Origin: Renibacterium sp.
GTDB taxonomy: Bacteria; Actinomycetota; Actinomycetes; Actinomycetales; Micrococcaceae
Reading direction: 5' to 3'
NCBI GenBank assembly: GCA_017419405.1
Contig: JAFOLH010000006.1
Span: 124,001-188,000, forward strand
Length of the DNA: 64,000 nucleotides
The notes under the pieces are model-generated. The model made no database searches. It worked only from the letters and a program-made list of their open reading frames with translations, and had not been told where the DNA came from. Within the stretch, counting starts at the first letter, position 1, and each line of letters opens with the position of its first letter. Of the stretch, positions 1-8,881 are shown piece after piece. Both the position numbers and the translations under genes were made by a program.

Positions 1-842
1 CCCTGCTCCACGGTCTTGGACTGGTTGACCTGCTTCGCAAGGTCCTCGCGCAGCTCCGCGATGGTGTCGAACTCGCTCGCCAACTGGGCGAAGTCGTCGT
101 CGGCGGTGGGCAGTTCGCGCACCTTGACGCCGGTGACCTTCACGGTGACCTGGGCCTCTTCACCGGCATGGTCGCCACCGACCAGCTTGGTGTCGAAGAT
201 TGCCTCTTCATCCGCGCTGAGGCCTTCGACTGCTTCATCGAGGCCTTCCAGCATGGTGCCGGCTCCGACCTGGTAAGACAGTCCGGTCGCCGAGTCGACA
301 GCTTCGCCGTCGATCTTCGCGGTGATGTCGATGGTGACGAAATCGTCCTTGCTCGCCGGGCGGTCCGCCGGGGTCAAGGTGCCGAAACGGCCACGCAGAT
401 CATCCAGCGCCTTATCCAGATCCTCATCGGACTGGGCCGCCGGAGCGACCTCGACGGCGATGCTGGAGTATTCGGGCAGCTCGACCTCGGGACGGACGTC
501 GACCTCGACCTTGAACTTCAGTTCGCCTTCGGTCGCCGCCGGGTCCGGGACCTCGGTGATCTCGACCTCGGGGCGGGACAGCGGCTGGATGCCGGTTTCC
601 GCGACCGCCGACTGGTACCAGCCGTTGAGGCCCTCGTTGATCGCGGTTTCCAGGACGTAGCCACGTCCCACACGCTGATCGATCAGGCGGTTGGGCACTT
701 TGCCCTTGCGGAAGCCGGGGATTTGAACCTGCTCCGCGATGGTCTTGTAAGCCTCGGCAATGCTCGGCTGCAGTTCCTCGAAAGGAACTTCAACATCGAG
801 CTGGACCCGTGTGGGCGAGAGGTTTTCGACAGCGCTCTTCAC
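1..842 (-). CDS. tig: Trigger factor, C-terminal part cut by window edge
   Basis: Ribosome-associated chaperone and peptidyl-prolyl isomerase that binds nascent chains at the exit tunnel. About 280 residues are visible. The ribosome-docking signature GFRKGKVP lies near residues 43-50 of the N-terminal tail-binding domain. An FKBP-type domain follows (about 160-245), and the beginning of the helical C-terminal arm runs off the left edge. The start is GTG at 842, with AGGAG 9-10 bases upstream and no in-frame ATG near. It is transcribed leftward, away from the tRNA-Pro gene. In actinobacteria tig commonly precedes clpP genes, which would lie outside this window. Confidence 0.93.
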   Translation of the reverse strand, partial: MKSAVENLSPTRVQLDVEVPFEELQPSIAEAYKTIAEQVQIPGFRKGKVPNRLIDQRVGRGYVLETAINEGLNGWYQSAVAETGIQPLSRPEVEITEVPDPAATEGELKFKVEVDVRPEVELPEYSSIAVEVAPAAQSDEDLDKALDDLRGRFGTLTPADRPASKDDFVTIDITAKIDGEAVDSATGLSYQVGAGTMLEGLDEAVEGLSADEEAIFDTKLVGGDHAGEEAQVTVKVTGVKVRELPTADDDFAQLASEFDTIAELREDLAKQVNQSKTVEQ

Positions 843-904
843 TGCGTATTACTCCTGAGATCAACTATAGGATGGGGCCGAACAGATACTGCGTTATTGC
901 GGTG

Positions 905-977
905 TCGGGGCGACAGGACTCGAACCTGCGGTCTCCTGCTCCCAAAGCAGGCGCGCTAGCCACTACGCTACGCCCCG
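905..977 (-). tRNA. tRNA-Pro (TGG)
   Basis: A full cloverleaf can be drawn. The 7-bp acceptor stem is CGGGGCG/CGCCCCG, the anticodon stem is CCTGC/GCAGG with loop TTTGGGA (anticodon TGG), and the T-loop is TTCGAGT. The discriminator base is A and no CCA is encoded. It is on the same strand as tig, 62 bases upstream of the tig start. Confidence 0.95.
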
Positions 978-1096
978 TGGTGCTCGAGACAGTCTACGGG
1001 TTACCGGCCCTGCACGCACATCGGCGAGCATTTGCGAACCTCCGGTTCCGTATGATGTAGTTGTATCCGGCCTGAACAGCTTTTGGTTCGGGATCC

Positions 1097-1167
1097 GGGG
1101 ATGTAGCTTAATGGTAAAGCCTCAGTCTTCCAAACTGATTACGCGGGTTCGATTCCCGTCATCCCCT
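1097..1167 (+). tRNA. tRNA-Gly (TCC)
   Basis: Acceptor stem GGGGATG/CATCCCC, anticodon stem TCAGT/ACTGA with loop CTTCCAA (anticodon TCC), T-loop TTCGATT, discriminator T. It is 71 nt long without encoded CCA and is followed directly by a strong intrinsic terminator. Confidence 0.95.
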
Positions 1168-1174
1168 CGCCTTT

Positions 1175-1208
1175 GGTCCTCGGAATCTACCGAGGGCCTT
1201 TCTTTTTT
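1175..1208 (+). terminator. Intrinsic terminator of tRNA-Gly
   Basis: A 9-bp perfect stem GGTCCTCGG/CCGAGGGCC with a 6-base loop is followed by TTTCTTTTTT. It lies 7 bases after the tRNA end. Confidence 0.9.
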
Positions 1209-1343
1209 CCTTGGCTCCAAGCACTCCCCCGACACGGCGGACGCGCCCCGAATTCATCCAATGAATGGCCTAGGCGGCCTATACTGGGCACGGAACTCGA
1301 CGCCGACCTCAGCATGGACCGGCAGACCGACGAAGGGGACGTC

Positions 1344-2786
1344 ATGCGAAAGCTCACCGGATTGCTTGTAGCTTTGCTGACCTTCTGTGCGCTCTTGACG
1401 GGCCTGGCTCCGGCGACCGCGTCCAGCCAAGCCGAGGCCGCCATTTCGGCGGCCTACAACCGGCCGGGAGTGGCCGCCGGTTTGGGCTGGGCTACCGGCC
1501 CGGTCAGTTGCGGCCTCAAGAACGGCGGCTGCTATCAGTCATACCAGAAGGGCGCGATCGTCTGGTCCCCGGCAACCGGAGCGCAACCGGTATTAGGCGG
1601 GATACGCCAGGTCTGGGGCCAATACAAGTTCGAGGACGGCCCTTTGGGTTACCCCACTGGCCCGGAAACCTGTGGACTCAAGGGCAACGGCTGTCGGCAG
1701 AACTTCCAAAACGGCTACATCGCCTGGTCCCCGTCCAACGGCGGTTGGGCCACGATGTCTGCGATTGGAAATGCGTGGCTGCGAAGCAATCTCGAAGACG
1801 GGCCGCTCGGCTATCCCGCCGGTGCCGAAATCTGCGGTCTAAAAAACGGCGGCTGCTACCAGATGTTCCAATCCGGCACCATAATCTGGTCCCCGGCGAC
1901 TGGAGCGCAACCGGTATTAGGCGGGATGCGCCAGGTCTGGGGCCAATACAAATTCGAGGACGGCCCTTTGGGTTACCCCACCGGGCCGGAAACCTGTGGA
2001 CTCAAGGGCAACGGCTGCCGGCAGAACTTCCAAGGCGGCGCAGTCCTGTGGTCACCGACAGCCGGAGGCTGGCCGACCTGGTACGCGATCAAAACCGCGT
2101 GGGAGGGAACCGGTGCCCAAAACGGGCAGTTGGGCTACCCCACCGGTGCTGAATCCTGCAACGCCGGCCAATGCCGGCAGAACTTCCAAGGCGGCTACAT
2201 CCTCTGGACCGCCAATACCGGAGCGAACATCTACTACTCGGCGCTGGTGGTCAATAAGAAACGGCCGTTGAGTCCCATCGATTATGTTCCCTGGCCGATC
2301 CAAAACATCGGCAGCGTCCAGATGCAGGGCACCGCCGCTGATGCCGCCAACGCGATGATCGCAGCAGCTGCTTCGGACGGTGTTCGGCTCCTGACGGTCA
2401 GCGGCTACCGGGACTATTGGACGCAGCGGGGCCTCTATTCGGATTATGTGAATCGGTATGGCCAAAGCCAAGCGGACCTGATTTCGGCGCGTCCGGGCTA
2501 CAGCGAACACCAGACCGGCCTGGCACTGGACATCGGGGATACCAACACCGGCTGCGATCTGCAGACCTGTTTCGAAAACACTGCTGCCGGGACGTGGGCC
2601 AGGAACAATGCCTGGAGGTTCGGTTTCATCATCAGGTATCCGTGGGGCCAGACTCCGACCACCGGATACTCCTACGAGCCCTGGCATTTGCGATACGTCG
2701 GCACCCCGACTGCCTCGGACATGCGCAATCGCGGAATTCCCACCCTGGAGCAGTACTACGGACTTCCGGCAGCACCGGACTACTGA
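1344..2786 (+). CDS. Secreted LGFP-repeat D-alanyl-D-alanine carboxypeptidase (VanY, M15B)
   Basis: Predicted exported cell-wall peptidase of 480 residues. ATG at 1344 is preceded by GAAGGGGA and gives a Sec signal peptide (MRKLTG followed by a hydrophobic core, cleavage near residue 27-33). Residues about 34-325 hold five LGFP-type units of about 54 residues, marked by GPLGYPTGPE and a pair of Cys per unit; such repeats are thought to anchor proteins in the actinobacterial wall. The C-terminal VanY domain shows the zinc-ligand signature SEHQTGLALD near residue 387 and EPWHLRY near 446, as in M15B enzymes that trim the terminal D-Ala. Units 2 and 4 are nearly identical in DNA, a recent internal duplication. 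The last 7 bases overlap the convergent nei-like gene. Confidence 0.9.
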   Translation: MRKLTGLLVALLTFCALLTGLAPATASSQAEAAISAAYNRPGVAAGLGWATGPVSCGLKNGGCYQSYQKGAIVWSPATGAQPVLGGIRQVWGQYKFEDGPLGYPTGPETCGLKGNGCRQNFQNGYIAWSPSNGGWATMSAIGNAWLRSNLEDGPLGYPAGAEICGLKNGGCYQMFQSGTIIWSPATGAQPVLGGMRQVWGQYKFEDGPLGYPTGPETCGLKGNGCRQNFQGGAVLWSPTAGGWPTWYAIKTAWEGTGAQNGQLGYPTGAESCNAGQCRQNFQGGYILWTANTGANIYYSALVVNKKRPLSPIDYVPWPIQNIGSVQMQGTAADAANAMIAAAASDGVRLLTVSGYRDYWTQRGLYSDYVNRYGQSQADLISARPGYSEHQTGLALDIGDTNTGCDLQTCFENTAAGTWARNNAWRFGFIIRYPWGQTPTTGYSYEPWHLRYVGTPTASDMRNRGIPTLEQYYGLPAAPDY

Positions 2787-3658
2787 GCGGCCCGGTTTTC
2801 CGGCTGGCAGTTCGGGCACCAATAGAGTTTCCGGCCCGCCAGCTCGCGAAGCGCCACGGTGCTGCCGCAGCGCAGGCAAGGCAGACTGTGCCGCTTGTAG
2901 ACATAGTGGGAATCGGCCGGCAGATCCCGGTCCGACGGTTCGGTAGTGACGATGCGCCCTTCGGCAACACCTCGGGCGAGCAGGCGTCCGGCGTCCACCC
3001 ACAAGGCCCGGGCTTCCCCGTCGGTCAGCTCTTTGCCGGGCAGCCACGGGTCGAGTTTGTTCCGGAAAAGCAATTCTGCCCGGTAGACGTTGCCGATGCC
3101 GGCCACCACATTCTGCTCCATCAGCAGCACCGCGATCGGCCGCGAACTGGAGCGGATCCGGCGCACGAATTCGGCTTCCCCGCCGCTCGCACCGAGCGGA
3201 TCCGGGCCGAGTTTCGCTTGGATTGCGGCAGCCTCGGTTTCGCTGAGCACCTCGCAAGCACTGGGCCCACGCAAATCGGCCCAGCCGTGTTCGGAGACCA
3301 GTCGGAGTCGCACCGCTCCAACCGGCTCGGGCGGGCCGTGGTAGTCGGATTCTTCCGATCCGACTTCGCGCTCCCCCACTCGGCGCGGGGCACCGATGCT
3401 CGATGCCCCGCGAAAGCTCGCGTCGCCGCCGAAATCCCACGCGCCGTAGAGTCCTAGGTGGACCCGGAGCACGGCGGCATTGTCAAAGGTCGCGAAAAGC
3501 TGTTTGCCATGGGCCTGCGTGCTGCTCAGCCTCCGACCGTCGAGCTGGGCTGCGCCGGCCGCGAACCGGCCCTGCGGGCTGGATGCGCTCAGCAGCTGGC
3601 CGCCGAAGACATCGGCCAGTTGTCGGGCGAGGCGGTGGATGGTGTGCCCTTCGGGCAT
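2780..3658 (-). CDS. Fpg/Nei family DNA glycosylase (endonuclease VIII-like)
   Basis: Base-excision repair glycosylase/AP lyase of 292 residues. It begins MPEGHTIHR, so after Met removal the N-terminal Pro is the expected Schiff-base nucleophile and Glu3 the acid. Lys52 in HGKQL matches the conserved beta-hairpin lysine. The helix-two-turn-helix segment contains QNVVAGIGNVYRAELLF. The C-terminal zinc finger has CLRC and CPNC, so all four cysteines are present. PEGHTIHRLA is typical of the actinobacterial Nei group rather than MutM. It starts 3 bases after the rpiB stop, so the two are probably cotranscribed. Confidence 0.93.
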   Translation of the reverse strand: MPEGHTIHRLARQLADVFGGQLLSASSPQGRFAAGAAQLDGRRLSSTQAHGKQLFATFDNAAVLRVHLGLYGAWDFGGDASFRGASSIGAPRRVGEREVGSEESDYHGPPEPVGAVRLRLVSEHGWADLRGPSACEVLSETEAAAIQAKLGPDPLGASGGEAEFVRRIRSSSRPIAVLLMEQNVVAGIGNVYRAELLFRNKLDPWLPGKELTDGEARALWVDAGRLLARGVAEGRIVTTEPSDRDLPADSHYVYKRHSLPCLRCGSTVALRELAGRKLYWCPNCQPENRAAQ

Positions 3659-3660
3659 GC

Positions 3661-4143
3661 TTAGGCCTCGACCTCGCCGGTCGCCTCGAAAGCGGCGATC
3701 TTGCCGATCCTCCGGACATGCCGTTCCGCATTGCTGAACGGCTCGGTGAGGAAGGCTTCGATCAGTTCGGTGGCCTCCGCGACACTGTGCTGCCGGCCGC
3801 CGACGGCAACCACATTCGCGTCGTTGTGCTCCCGGGCGAGCTTCGCGGTCTCCAGATTCCAGACCAACGCCGCCCGAATCCCCTTGACTTTGTTCGCGGC
3901 GATCTGCTCACCGTTTCCGGATCCGCCCAGGACTATCCCCAGGGCGAAGACACCCGCCTCGGTGTCGGCCATCACGCCCTGCGCGGCCTTGATGCAGAAC
4001 GCCGGGTAGTCATCGTCCGGATCGTAGGACTGCGGCCCGTGGTCCACGACCTCGTAGCCCTGCCCGGTCAGGTGCGAAATCAAGTGCGCACTCAGTTCCA
4101 GTCCGGCATGGTCGGTAGCGATGTGCACGCGTGGCTTGGACAT
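3661..4143 (-). CDS. rpiB: Ribose-5-phosphate isomerase B
   Basis: Interconverts ribose-5-phosphate and ribulose-5-phosphate in the non-oxidative pentose phosphate pathway; 160 residues, the family's usual size. ATG at 4143 has an excellent AGGAG 5 bases upstream; an ATG 30 bases further upstream in frame is less likely. The N-terminus HIATDHAGLEL carries the phosphate-binding Asp-His. GGSGNGEQIAANK is the Mycobacterium-type active site, in which Glu replaces the catalytic Cys of the E. coli enzyme. It is first in a pair with the Nei-like glycosylase. The oxidative-branch gene gnd is also in this window (44304-45740). Confidence 0.95.
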   Translation of the reverse strand: MSKPRVHIATDHAGLELSAHLISHLTGQGYEVVDHGPQSYDPDDDYPAFCIKAAQGVMADTEAGVFALGIVLGGSGNGEQIAANKVKGIRAALVWNLETAKLAREHNDANVVAVGGRQHSVAEATELIEAFLTEPFSNAERHVRRIGKIAAFEATGEVEA

Positions 4144-4191
4144 TTTTCTCCTCAAAGCGATGAACGGATCCACTGGTGAGCGTACTAGTTG

Positions 4192-5181
4192 TCACGGCCC
4201 GTCATCCAGCTGGAGCCGACGGCGGATCTGGTCCGCCAGGTTCCGGGCAGCAGCCTGATCCGGAGCGCTGATCAGCACCGCCGGGTGCGACTCGGTTTGC
4301 AAGCGCAGAGCGGCGCCGTTCCGGGTCAGGAACTGCATTCCGGTGCGAGGCCACCTGACTCCCGGACCGCCCAGGTCCCAAACCCTGGCTTCGAGCACTT
4401 CCACCGCGCGAATCTGCCTCAGCGGAAGATCGAGCACCGGGATCAAACCCGCCGCCTGCACGCGCAAATGCGGCTCCGGCTCATGCGATCCCGGCAGTGA
4501 GACCCGGCCGAACAAGAAGGCCGTCACGGCCAGCACCAGCACCGCCAAGGCCAAAGTGATCCAAGGGCTGAGCAGCAAAAGCAATCCACCGATCAGCAGA
4601 AGAGTCATGCCCAGCAACACGAAACTCGAGCTTCGCGCGTGCACCCAGTAAACGACCCGCGGCGTCCCGGCCAGGGCGGCAGCTTCCTCCGCCAAGGCCC
4701 TTTCATCTTGCGCAGTCCACCGCGGATCCGGCTGGAAGGTGAACATCATGATCACCCCGAGGGCCACCGCCGCGCCTGAGCCGAGCGCGAACACCGTGCT
4801 GTCGAAGCCGCCGGCATCCGCCGAGGAGATCCCTTGTTGGCCGATCAGGAACCCCGCACCTGCTGAGGCGGTCAAGAGGCTCAAGAAAACCGCTGCGCCC
4901 ATGAGCAGCCGCCGCAACCACCGGCGGTGCAGCCTGGCCCCGGCGACCGCCCCGCACACCGCGCCGGGGATAGCGATCGACAGCGCGGCCAACAGCACGA
5001 ATGCCGGGAAACCGACGGTCAGATCGGCGCGTTGGCCCGACCAGTGCAGACCCATCGGGTCCGGGACCGCCCGACGCAGCATCAAGGCCACCGCCGCGAA
5101 ACAGAAGGCCAACACCCAGGGGAATCCGATGCCGAAGGCGGTGAACCTGCGGTCGAAACGTTCCTCGCGCGCCTGGCTCAT
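4192..5181 (-). CDS. Membrane protein with DUF1648-like N-terminus
   Basis: 329 residues. About five hydrophobic spans occur in the first 230 residues, followed by a soluble C-terminal third containing VLDLPLRQIRAVEVLEARVWD, which resembles PH-like membrane-associated domains. The early PDPMGLHWSGQ segment, followed by a transmembrane span, resembles DUF1648 proteins (predicted sensors or SdpI-like). The start overlaps the stop of the nadX-like gene by 4 bases (ATGA), so they are translationally coupled. No enzymatic motif is seen and the role is unknown. Confidence 0.75.
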   Translation of the reverse strand: MSQAREERFDRRFTAFGIGFPWVLAFCFAAVALMLRRAVPDPMGLHWSGQRADLTVGFPAFVLLAALSIAIPGAVCGAVAGARLHRRWLRRLLMGAAVFLSLLTASAGAGFLIGQQGISSADAGGFDSTVFALGSGAAVALGVIMMFTFQPDPRWTAQDERALAEEAAALAGTPRVVYWVHARSSSFVLLGMTLLLIGGLLLLLSPWITLALAVLVLAVTAFLFGRVSLPGSHEPEPHLRVQAAGLIPVLDLPLRQIRAVEVLEARVWDLGGPGVRWPRTGMQFLTRNGAALRLQTESHPAVLISAPDQAAARNLADQIRRRLQLDDGP

Positions 5182-5954
5182 ACGAAATTCCCGCCCGGTT
5201 CGGTCAGCCGCAGCAGCCCGGAATACAAGGCCCGAGCGGTCAATCCGCTGCTTCTGGGCTGAGCCGGGCTGGGCCGGTTGGCAATCCGGAAAACGTATTC
5301 CCCTGCAGCGCCGCCCGCAGTGATCAGGTGCTGGGTCAACTCGGCTTCCGGATCGGCGATCAAGCTGATCGACACCCGGTCCATGTCGCCGACGGCGAGG
5401 CCGAGCGCCACCGCGACGTTCAACGAGGCTGGAAAGCGGGAAATCGCTTCCGCCGGGTTCCCCTCGAAAAGCAGCTGCGGCTCCAGAGAGCCGGTGATCC
5501 GCTCCCGTTCCGCGGCAGTCATCCACTCCTGGAGCAAAGCGACCGGCCGTTTCCTGGTTTCCAGATGAACCGAGTCGATGCCGCCGCTGGCCGCCGCAGC
5601 CCGGATCAGATCGAGCCCGCCGATGGCTCCGCTGCTCAAATGGACCCGGCCTGGGCCGGAATGCAGGACCGACCGCCGCAGCGTCGGATCGATGAAGGCG
5701 CCGACCGAGGTCACCAGCAAGTCTTTGCCGGCCTGGACCACCCGGGGTCCGTATTCGGCCACCGCAGCCACTCCCGCCGCCTCCACGAACACATCCGCGG
5801 CGTCCAGCAGCCGTCCGAACTGCTCCCCCGCGGCACCGGCCCCGGTTTGCCTGCGCTGCACGCCCAGCACCTCGAACCGCCCGGACGCGGCAAGATACCC
5901 GCGCAGATCCCGGGACACCGATCCATCGCCGATCATCGCAACCTTGAGCACCAT
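5178..5954 (-). CDS. L-aspartate dehydrogenase-like protein (NadX family, DUF108)
   Basis: 258 residues with an N-terminal Rossmann segment (MIGDGSVSRDL) and a DUF108-type C-terminal domain (SGAIGGLDLIRAAAASGGID, FPASLNVAVALGLAVGD). Family members oxidise L-aspartate to iminoaspartate for NAD synthesis or act on related amino acids; the substrate here is inferred only. ATG at 5954 is the only good start. The downstream membrane protein overlaps by 4 bases. No nadA or nadC is adjacent, which leaves the pathway assignment open. Confidence 0.8.
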   Translation of the reverse strand: MVLKVAMIGDGSVSRDLRGYLAASGRFEVLGVQRRQTGAGAAGEQFGRLLDAADVFVEAAGVAAVAEYGPRVVQAGKDLLVTSVGAFIDPTLRRSVLHSGPGRVHLSSGAIGGLDLIRAAAASGGIDSVHLETRKRPVALLQEWMTAAERERITGSLEPQLLFEGNPAEAISRFPASLNVAVALGLAVGDMDRVSISLIADPEAELTQHLITAGGAAGEYVFRIANRPSPAQPRSSGLTARALYSGLLRLTEPGGNFV

Positions 5955-6116
5955 GCCTCCAGTCTCTCAGTTTTCGGCCGGCAGCCGGCAGGGACGTTCC
6001 AGCCACCACCCCGCCACCGCGATTGAGAATGAATCTCACGGCGCGGCGTGGAAGAATGGGCAAATGTCAGCCCGGTCACATTCCGGGAGAAGTCTTTACG
6101 CCCTCGGAGGCCCCCT

Positions 6117-8678
6117 TTGCCAGGAATGAACCTGACCCGTTCTGAGGCGCGCAACCGCGCCGAAAACCTCACCGTCGAAAGCTACGACGTCGAACTCGAT
6201 CTGACCCGCGGCGAGCGGATCTTCGGCTCCACCACCACGGTCCGGTTCCAGGCTCAGGCCGGAACCGAGAGCTTCATCGACGCGATCACCGACGCCGTGC
6301 ACTCGGTGACGCTCAACGGCGTCGAGCTCGACCCGGCCGAGGTCTCCGACGGCGTGACCATCACGCTCCCCGGCCTGGCCGAACAGAACGAATTGGTCGT
6401 CGTCGCGGATGCGCGCTACACCAATACCGGCGAGGGCCTGCACCGCTTCGTGGATCCGGTGGACCATGAGGTCTACCTCTACAGCCAGTTCGAGGTCCCG
6501 GATTCCCGCCGGATGTTCGCAGTCTTCGAGCAACCCGATCTCAAAGCCAGCTTCCGGTTCCAGGTCACTGCCCCGGCGCACTGGGACGTGATCTCCAACT
6601 CCGCCACTCCCGAACCGGTCGACGCCGGCGCGGACTCCGACGGTGGTGCCCGCAAGACCTGGGACTTCGAGCCCACTGCGAAGATCTCCTCCTACATCAC
6701 TGCGCTGATCGCCGGCCCGTACCAAAACGTGCGCAGCGAGCTGACCAGTTCGGACGGCCGGGTCATCCCGCTGGGCGTATTCGCCCGCAAGTCGCTCATG
6801 CAGTACCTGGATGCCGACAACGTCTTCGAGTTGACCCGGCAGGGTTTCGAATTCTACGAAAAGCAGTTCGGTACGCCCTACCCGTTCGGCAAATACGATC
6901 AGCTCTTCGTCCCGGAGTTCAATGCCGGAGCCATGGAGAACGCCGGCGCGGTGACCTTCTTGGAAAGCTATGTCTTTCGGTCCAAGGTCACCGATGCCCT
7001 GGTCGAACGCCGGGCGATCACGATCCTGCACGAGCTGGCGCACATGTGGTTCGGCGATCTGGTGACCATGCGTTGGTGGAATGACCTCTGGCTCAATGAA
7101 TCCTTTGCGGAATTCATGTCCACCCTGGCTGCCGCCGAGGCCACCGAATTCACCCAGGCATGGACCACCTTCGCCTCCCTGGAGAAGTCCTGGGCCTATC
7201 GGCAGGACCAGCTGCCTTCGACCCACCCGATCGTGGCCGAGATCCGGGACCTGGAAGACGTCCAGGTCAACTTCGACGGGATCACCTACGCCAAGGGCGC
7301 TTCGGTACTTCGCCAGCTGGTCGCCTGGGTGGGCCAGGAAGAATTCATGGCGGGAGTCCGCGCCTACTTCGGCAAACACTCCTGGGGCAACACCGAATTG
7401 GTGGACCTGCTCAGCGAGCTGGAACAGGCCAGCGGCCGCGACCTGAAGCAATGGTCCCGGCTCTGGTTGGAAACGGCCGGCGTCAATACCCTGCGCGCCC
7501 GGATCGAGACCGACGAAGCCGGTGTGATCACCGCTTTCGGAATCGAACAGAGCGCCGTCCCGGATTATCCGACCATCCGGCCGCACCGTCTCGCCGTGGG
7601 CTTCTACGACCTCGACGGCGACGGCAAGCTGGTTCGCAGCCACCGGCTGGAACTCGACGTGGACGGCGAACTGACCGAGGTCGCCGAACTCGTCGGCCGC
7701 CAGCGGCCCGACCTGGTCTTGCTCAACGACGACGATTTGGCCTACGCCAAGATCCGACTCGACGAGCATTCGCTGGCGACCGCCACCGCCCATCTGAAGG
7801 ATTTCGCGGAATCGCTGCCGCGCACCCTGGTCCTGGCCTCGGCCTGGGACGCTGCCCGGGACGGCGAGACCCCGGCCCGGGCCTATGTGGATCTGGTACT
7901 TGCCAACATCGGTGCCGAAACCGATTCCTCGGTGGTCACCGTGCTGCTGCGCCAACTCGCCAGCACGCTGGCGTTCTATGTGGCACCGGAGGCCCAGCAC
8001 GAAACCCGGATCGCCGCCGCAGAAAGGCTCTGGGCTCTGTTCACCGCAGCGGTTCCCGGTTCCGATTCGCAGTTGCAGTTCGTCAAGAGCTTCGCGGCTC
8101 TCGCGCAGAGCTCCGAACAACTGGACACGGTGTCCGATCTGCTGACTGGTTCATACCGGCTGGACGGCTTGGACATCGATCAGGACCTGCGCTGGGAGTT
8201 GTTGACTTCGCTGGTGGCCGGCGGTCGGCTCGGTCAGGCCGAGGTCGACGCCGAACTCGAGCGCGACCACACCCAAACCGGCCAACTCGCGGCAGCCACC
8301 GCTTCAGCCGCAATCCCCACGGCCGAAGCCAAGCAGAAGGTCTGGGACGCCGTCGTGGTCGAAGGCAGCCTGCCCAATGCGGCGCAGCGCGCAGCCATCG
8401 CCGGGTTCAGCCGGGTCCACGAGCAAAGCCTGCTGGAACCGTTCCGCAGCCAGTACTTCGCCGCGATCCGCTCCGTGTGGGCGGAGAAATCCCATGAGAT
8501 CTCCTCTACCATCGTCAACGGCTTCTACCCGGCGCACCTGGTGTCCCAGGCGACCATTGACGCGACCGATGCCTTCTTGGCCGAACTGGGCGAGGAAACC
8601 CCCGCGCTGCGCCGCTTGGTCTTGGAGAACCGCGACGGCGTGCTGCGGGCGTTGAAGGCCCAAGCCGCGGACCACTGA
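6117..8678 (+). CDS. pepN: Aminopeptidase N (M1 family)
   Basis: Zinc metallo-aminopeptidase of 853 residues. The start is TTG at 6117: GGAGG ends 6 bases upstream and the N-terminus MPGMNLTRSEAR matches the common actinobacterial M1 start. The next ATG (6126) lies too close to the Shine-Dalgarno. The substrate-anchoring GAMEN motif is followed by HELAH and a downstream WLNESFAEF Glu, giving the full HEXXH-(18)-E zinc site. The ERAP1-like C-terminal helical domain is present at normal length. A cluster of palindromes follows it. Confidence 0.96.
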   Translation: MPGMNLTRSEARNRAENLTVESYDVELDLTRGERIFGSTTTVRFQAQAGTESFIDAITDAVHSVTLNGVELDPAEVSDGVTITLPGLAEQNELVVVADARYTNTGEGLHRFVDPVDHEVYLYSQFEVPDSRRMFAVFEQPDLKASFRFQVTAPAHWDVISNSATPEPVDAGADSDGGARKTWDFEPTAKISSYITALIAGPYQNVRSELTSSDGRVIPLGVFARKSLMQYLDADNVFELTRQGFEFYEKQFGTPYPFGKYDQLFVPEFNAGAMENAGAVTFLESYVFRSKVTDALVERRAITILHELAHMWFGDLVTMRWWNDLWLNESFAEFMSTLAAAEATEFTQAWTTFASLEKSWAYRQDQLPSTHPIVAEIRDLEDVQVNFDGITYAKGASVLRQLVAWVGQEEFMAGVRAYFGKHSWGNTELVDLLSELEQASGRDLKQWSRLWLETAGVNTLRARIETDEAGVITAFGIEQSAVPDYPTIRPHRLAVGFYDLDGDGKLVRSHRLELDVDGELTEVAELVGRQRPDLVLLNDDDLAYAKIRLDEHSLATATAHLKDFAESLPRTLVLASAWDAARDGETPARAYVDLVLANIGAETDSSVVTVLLRQLASTLAFYVAPEAQHETRIAAAERLWALFTAAVPGSDSQLQFVKSFAALAQSSEQLDTVSDLLTGSYRLDGLDIDQDLRWELLTSLVAGGRLGQAEVDAELERDHTQTGQLAAATASAAIPTAEAKQKVWDAVVVEGSLPNAAQRAAIAGFSRVHEQSLLEPFRSQYFAAIRSVWAEKSHEISSTIVNGFYPAHLVSQATIDATDAFLAELGEETPALRRLVLENRDGVLRALKAQAADH

Positions 8679-8708
8679 GCCCTGAGCCCTGAGCCCACCC
8701 TGCACGGG

Positions 8709-8771
8709 GCGCGAACGCACACTTGGTGCGGGTGTTTTCCGGAAACACCCGCACCAAGTGTGCGTTCGCGC
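8709..8771. repeat. 29-bp perfect inverted repeat (REP-like palindrome)
   Basis: Arms 8709-8737 and 8743-8771 are exact reverse complements around a 5-base loop TCCGG. The arms begin GCGCGAACGCACAC. It sits 30 bases after pepN and could terminate in both directions, but no U-tract follows. The arm end GTGTGCGTTCGCGCGGG recurs at 8822-8838. Confidence 0.9.
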
Positions 8772-8810
8772 GGGTCCCTACGTGGCGAACGGAGTTCGAC
8801 ACGAAAGGGC

Positions 8811-8838
8811 CGAACGCTCACGTGTGCGTTCGCGCGGG
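8811..8838. repeat. Second, partial copy of the palindromic element
   Basis: CGAACGCTCAC/GTGTGCGTTCG is an imperfect palindrome (one mismatch per arm) sharing 17 bases with the right arm of the element at 8709-8771. It lies 44 bases before the OsmC start. Confidence 0.75.
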
Positions 8839-8881
8839 GTTCGCGCTTACCGGCAAGGCGGGCGAAGCCTAAACTAATCGC

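Noticed and set aside
6096-8120. 674-codon minus-strand frame opposite pepN
   Set aside because: The opposite strand encodes a complete M1 aminopeptidase with all motifs; the antisense translation shows no domain.
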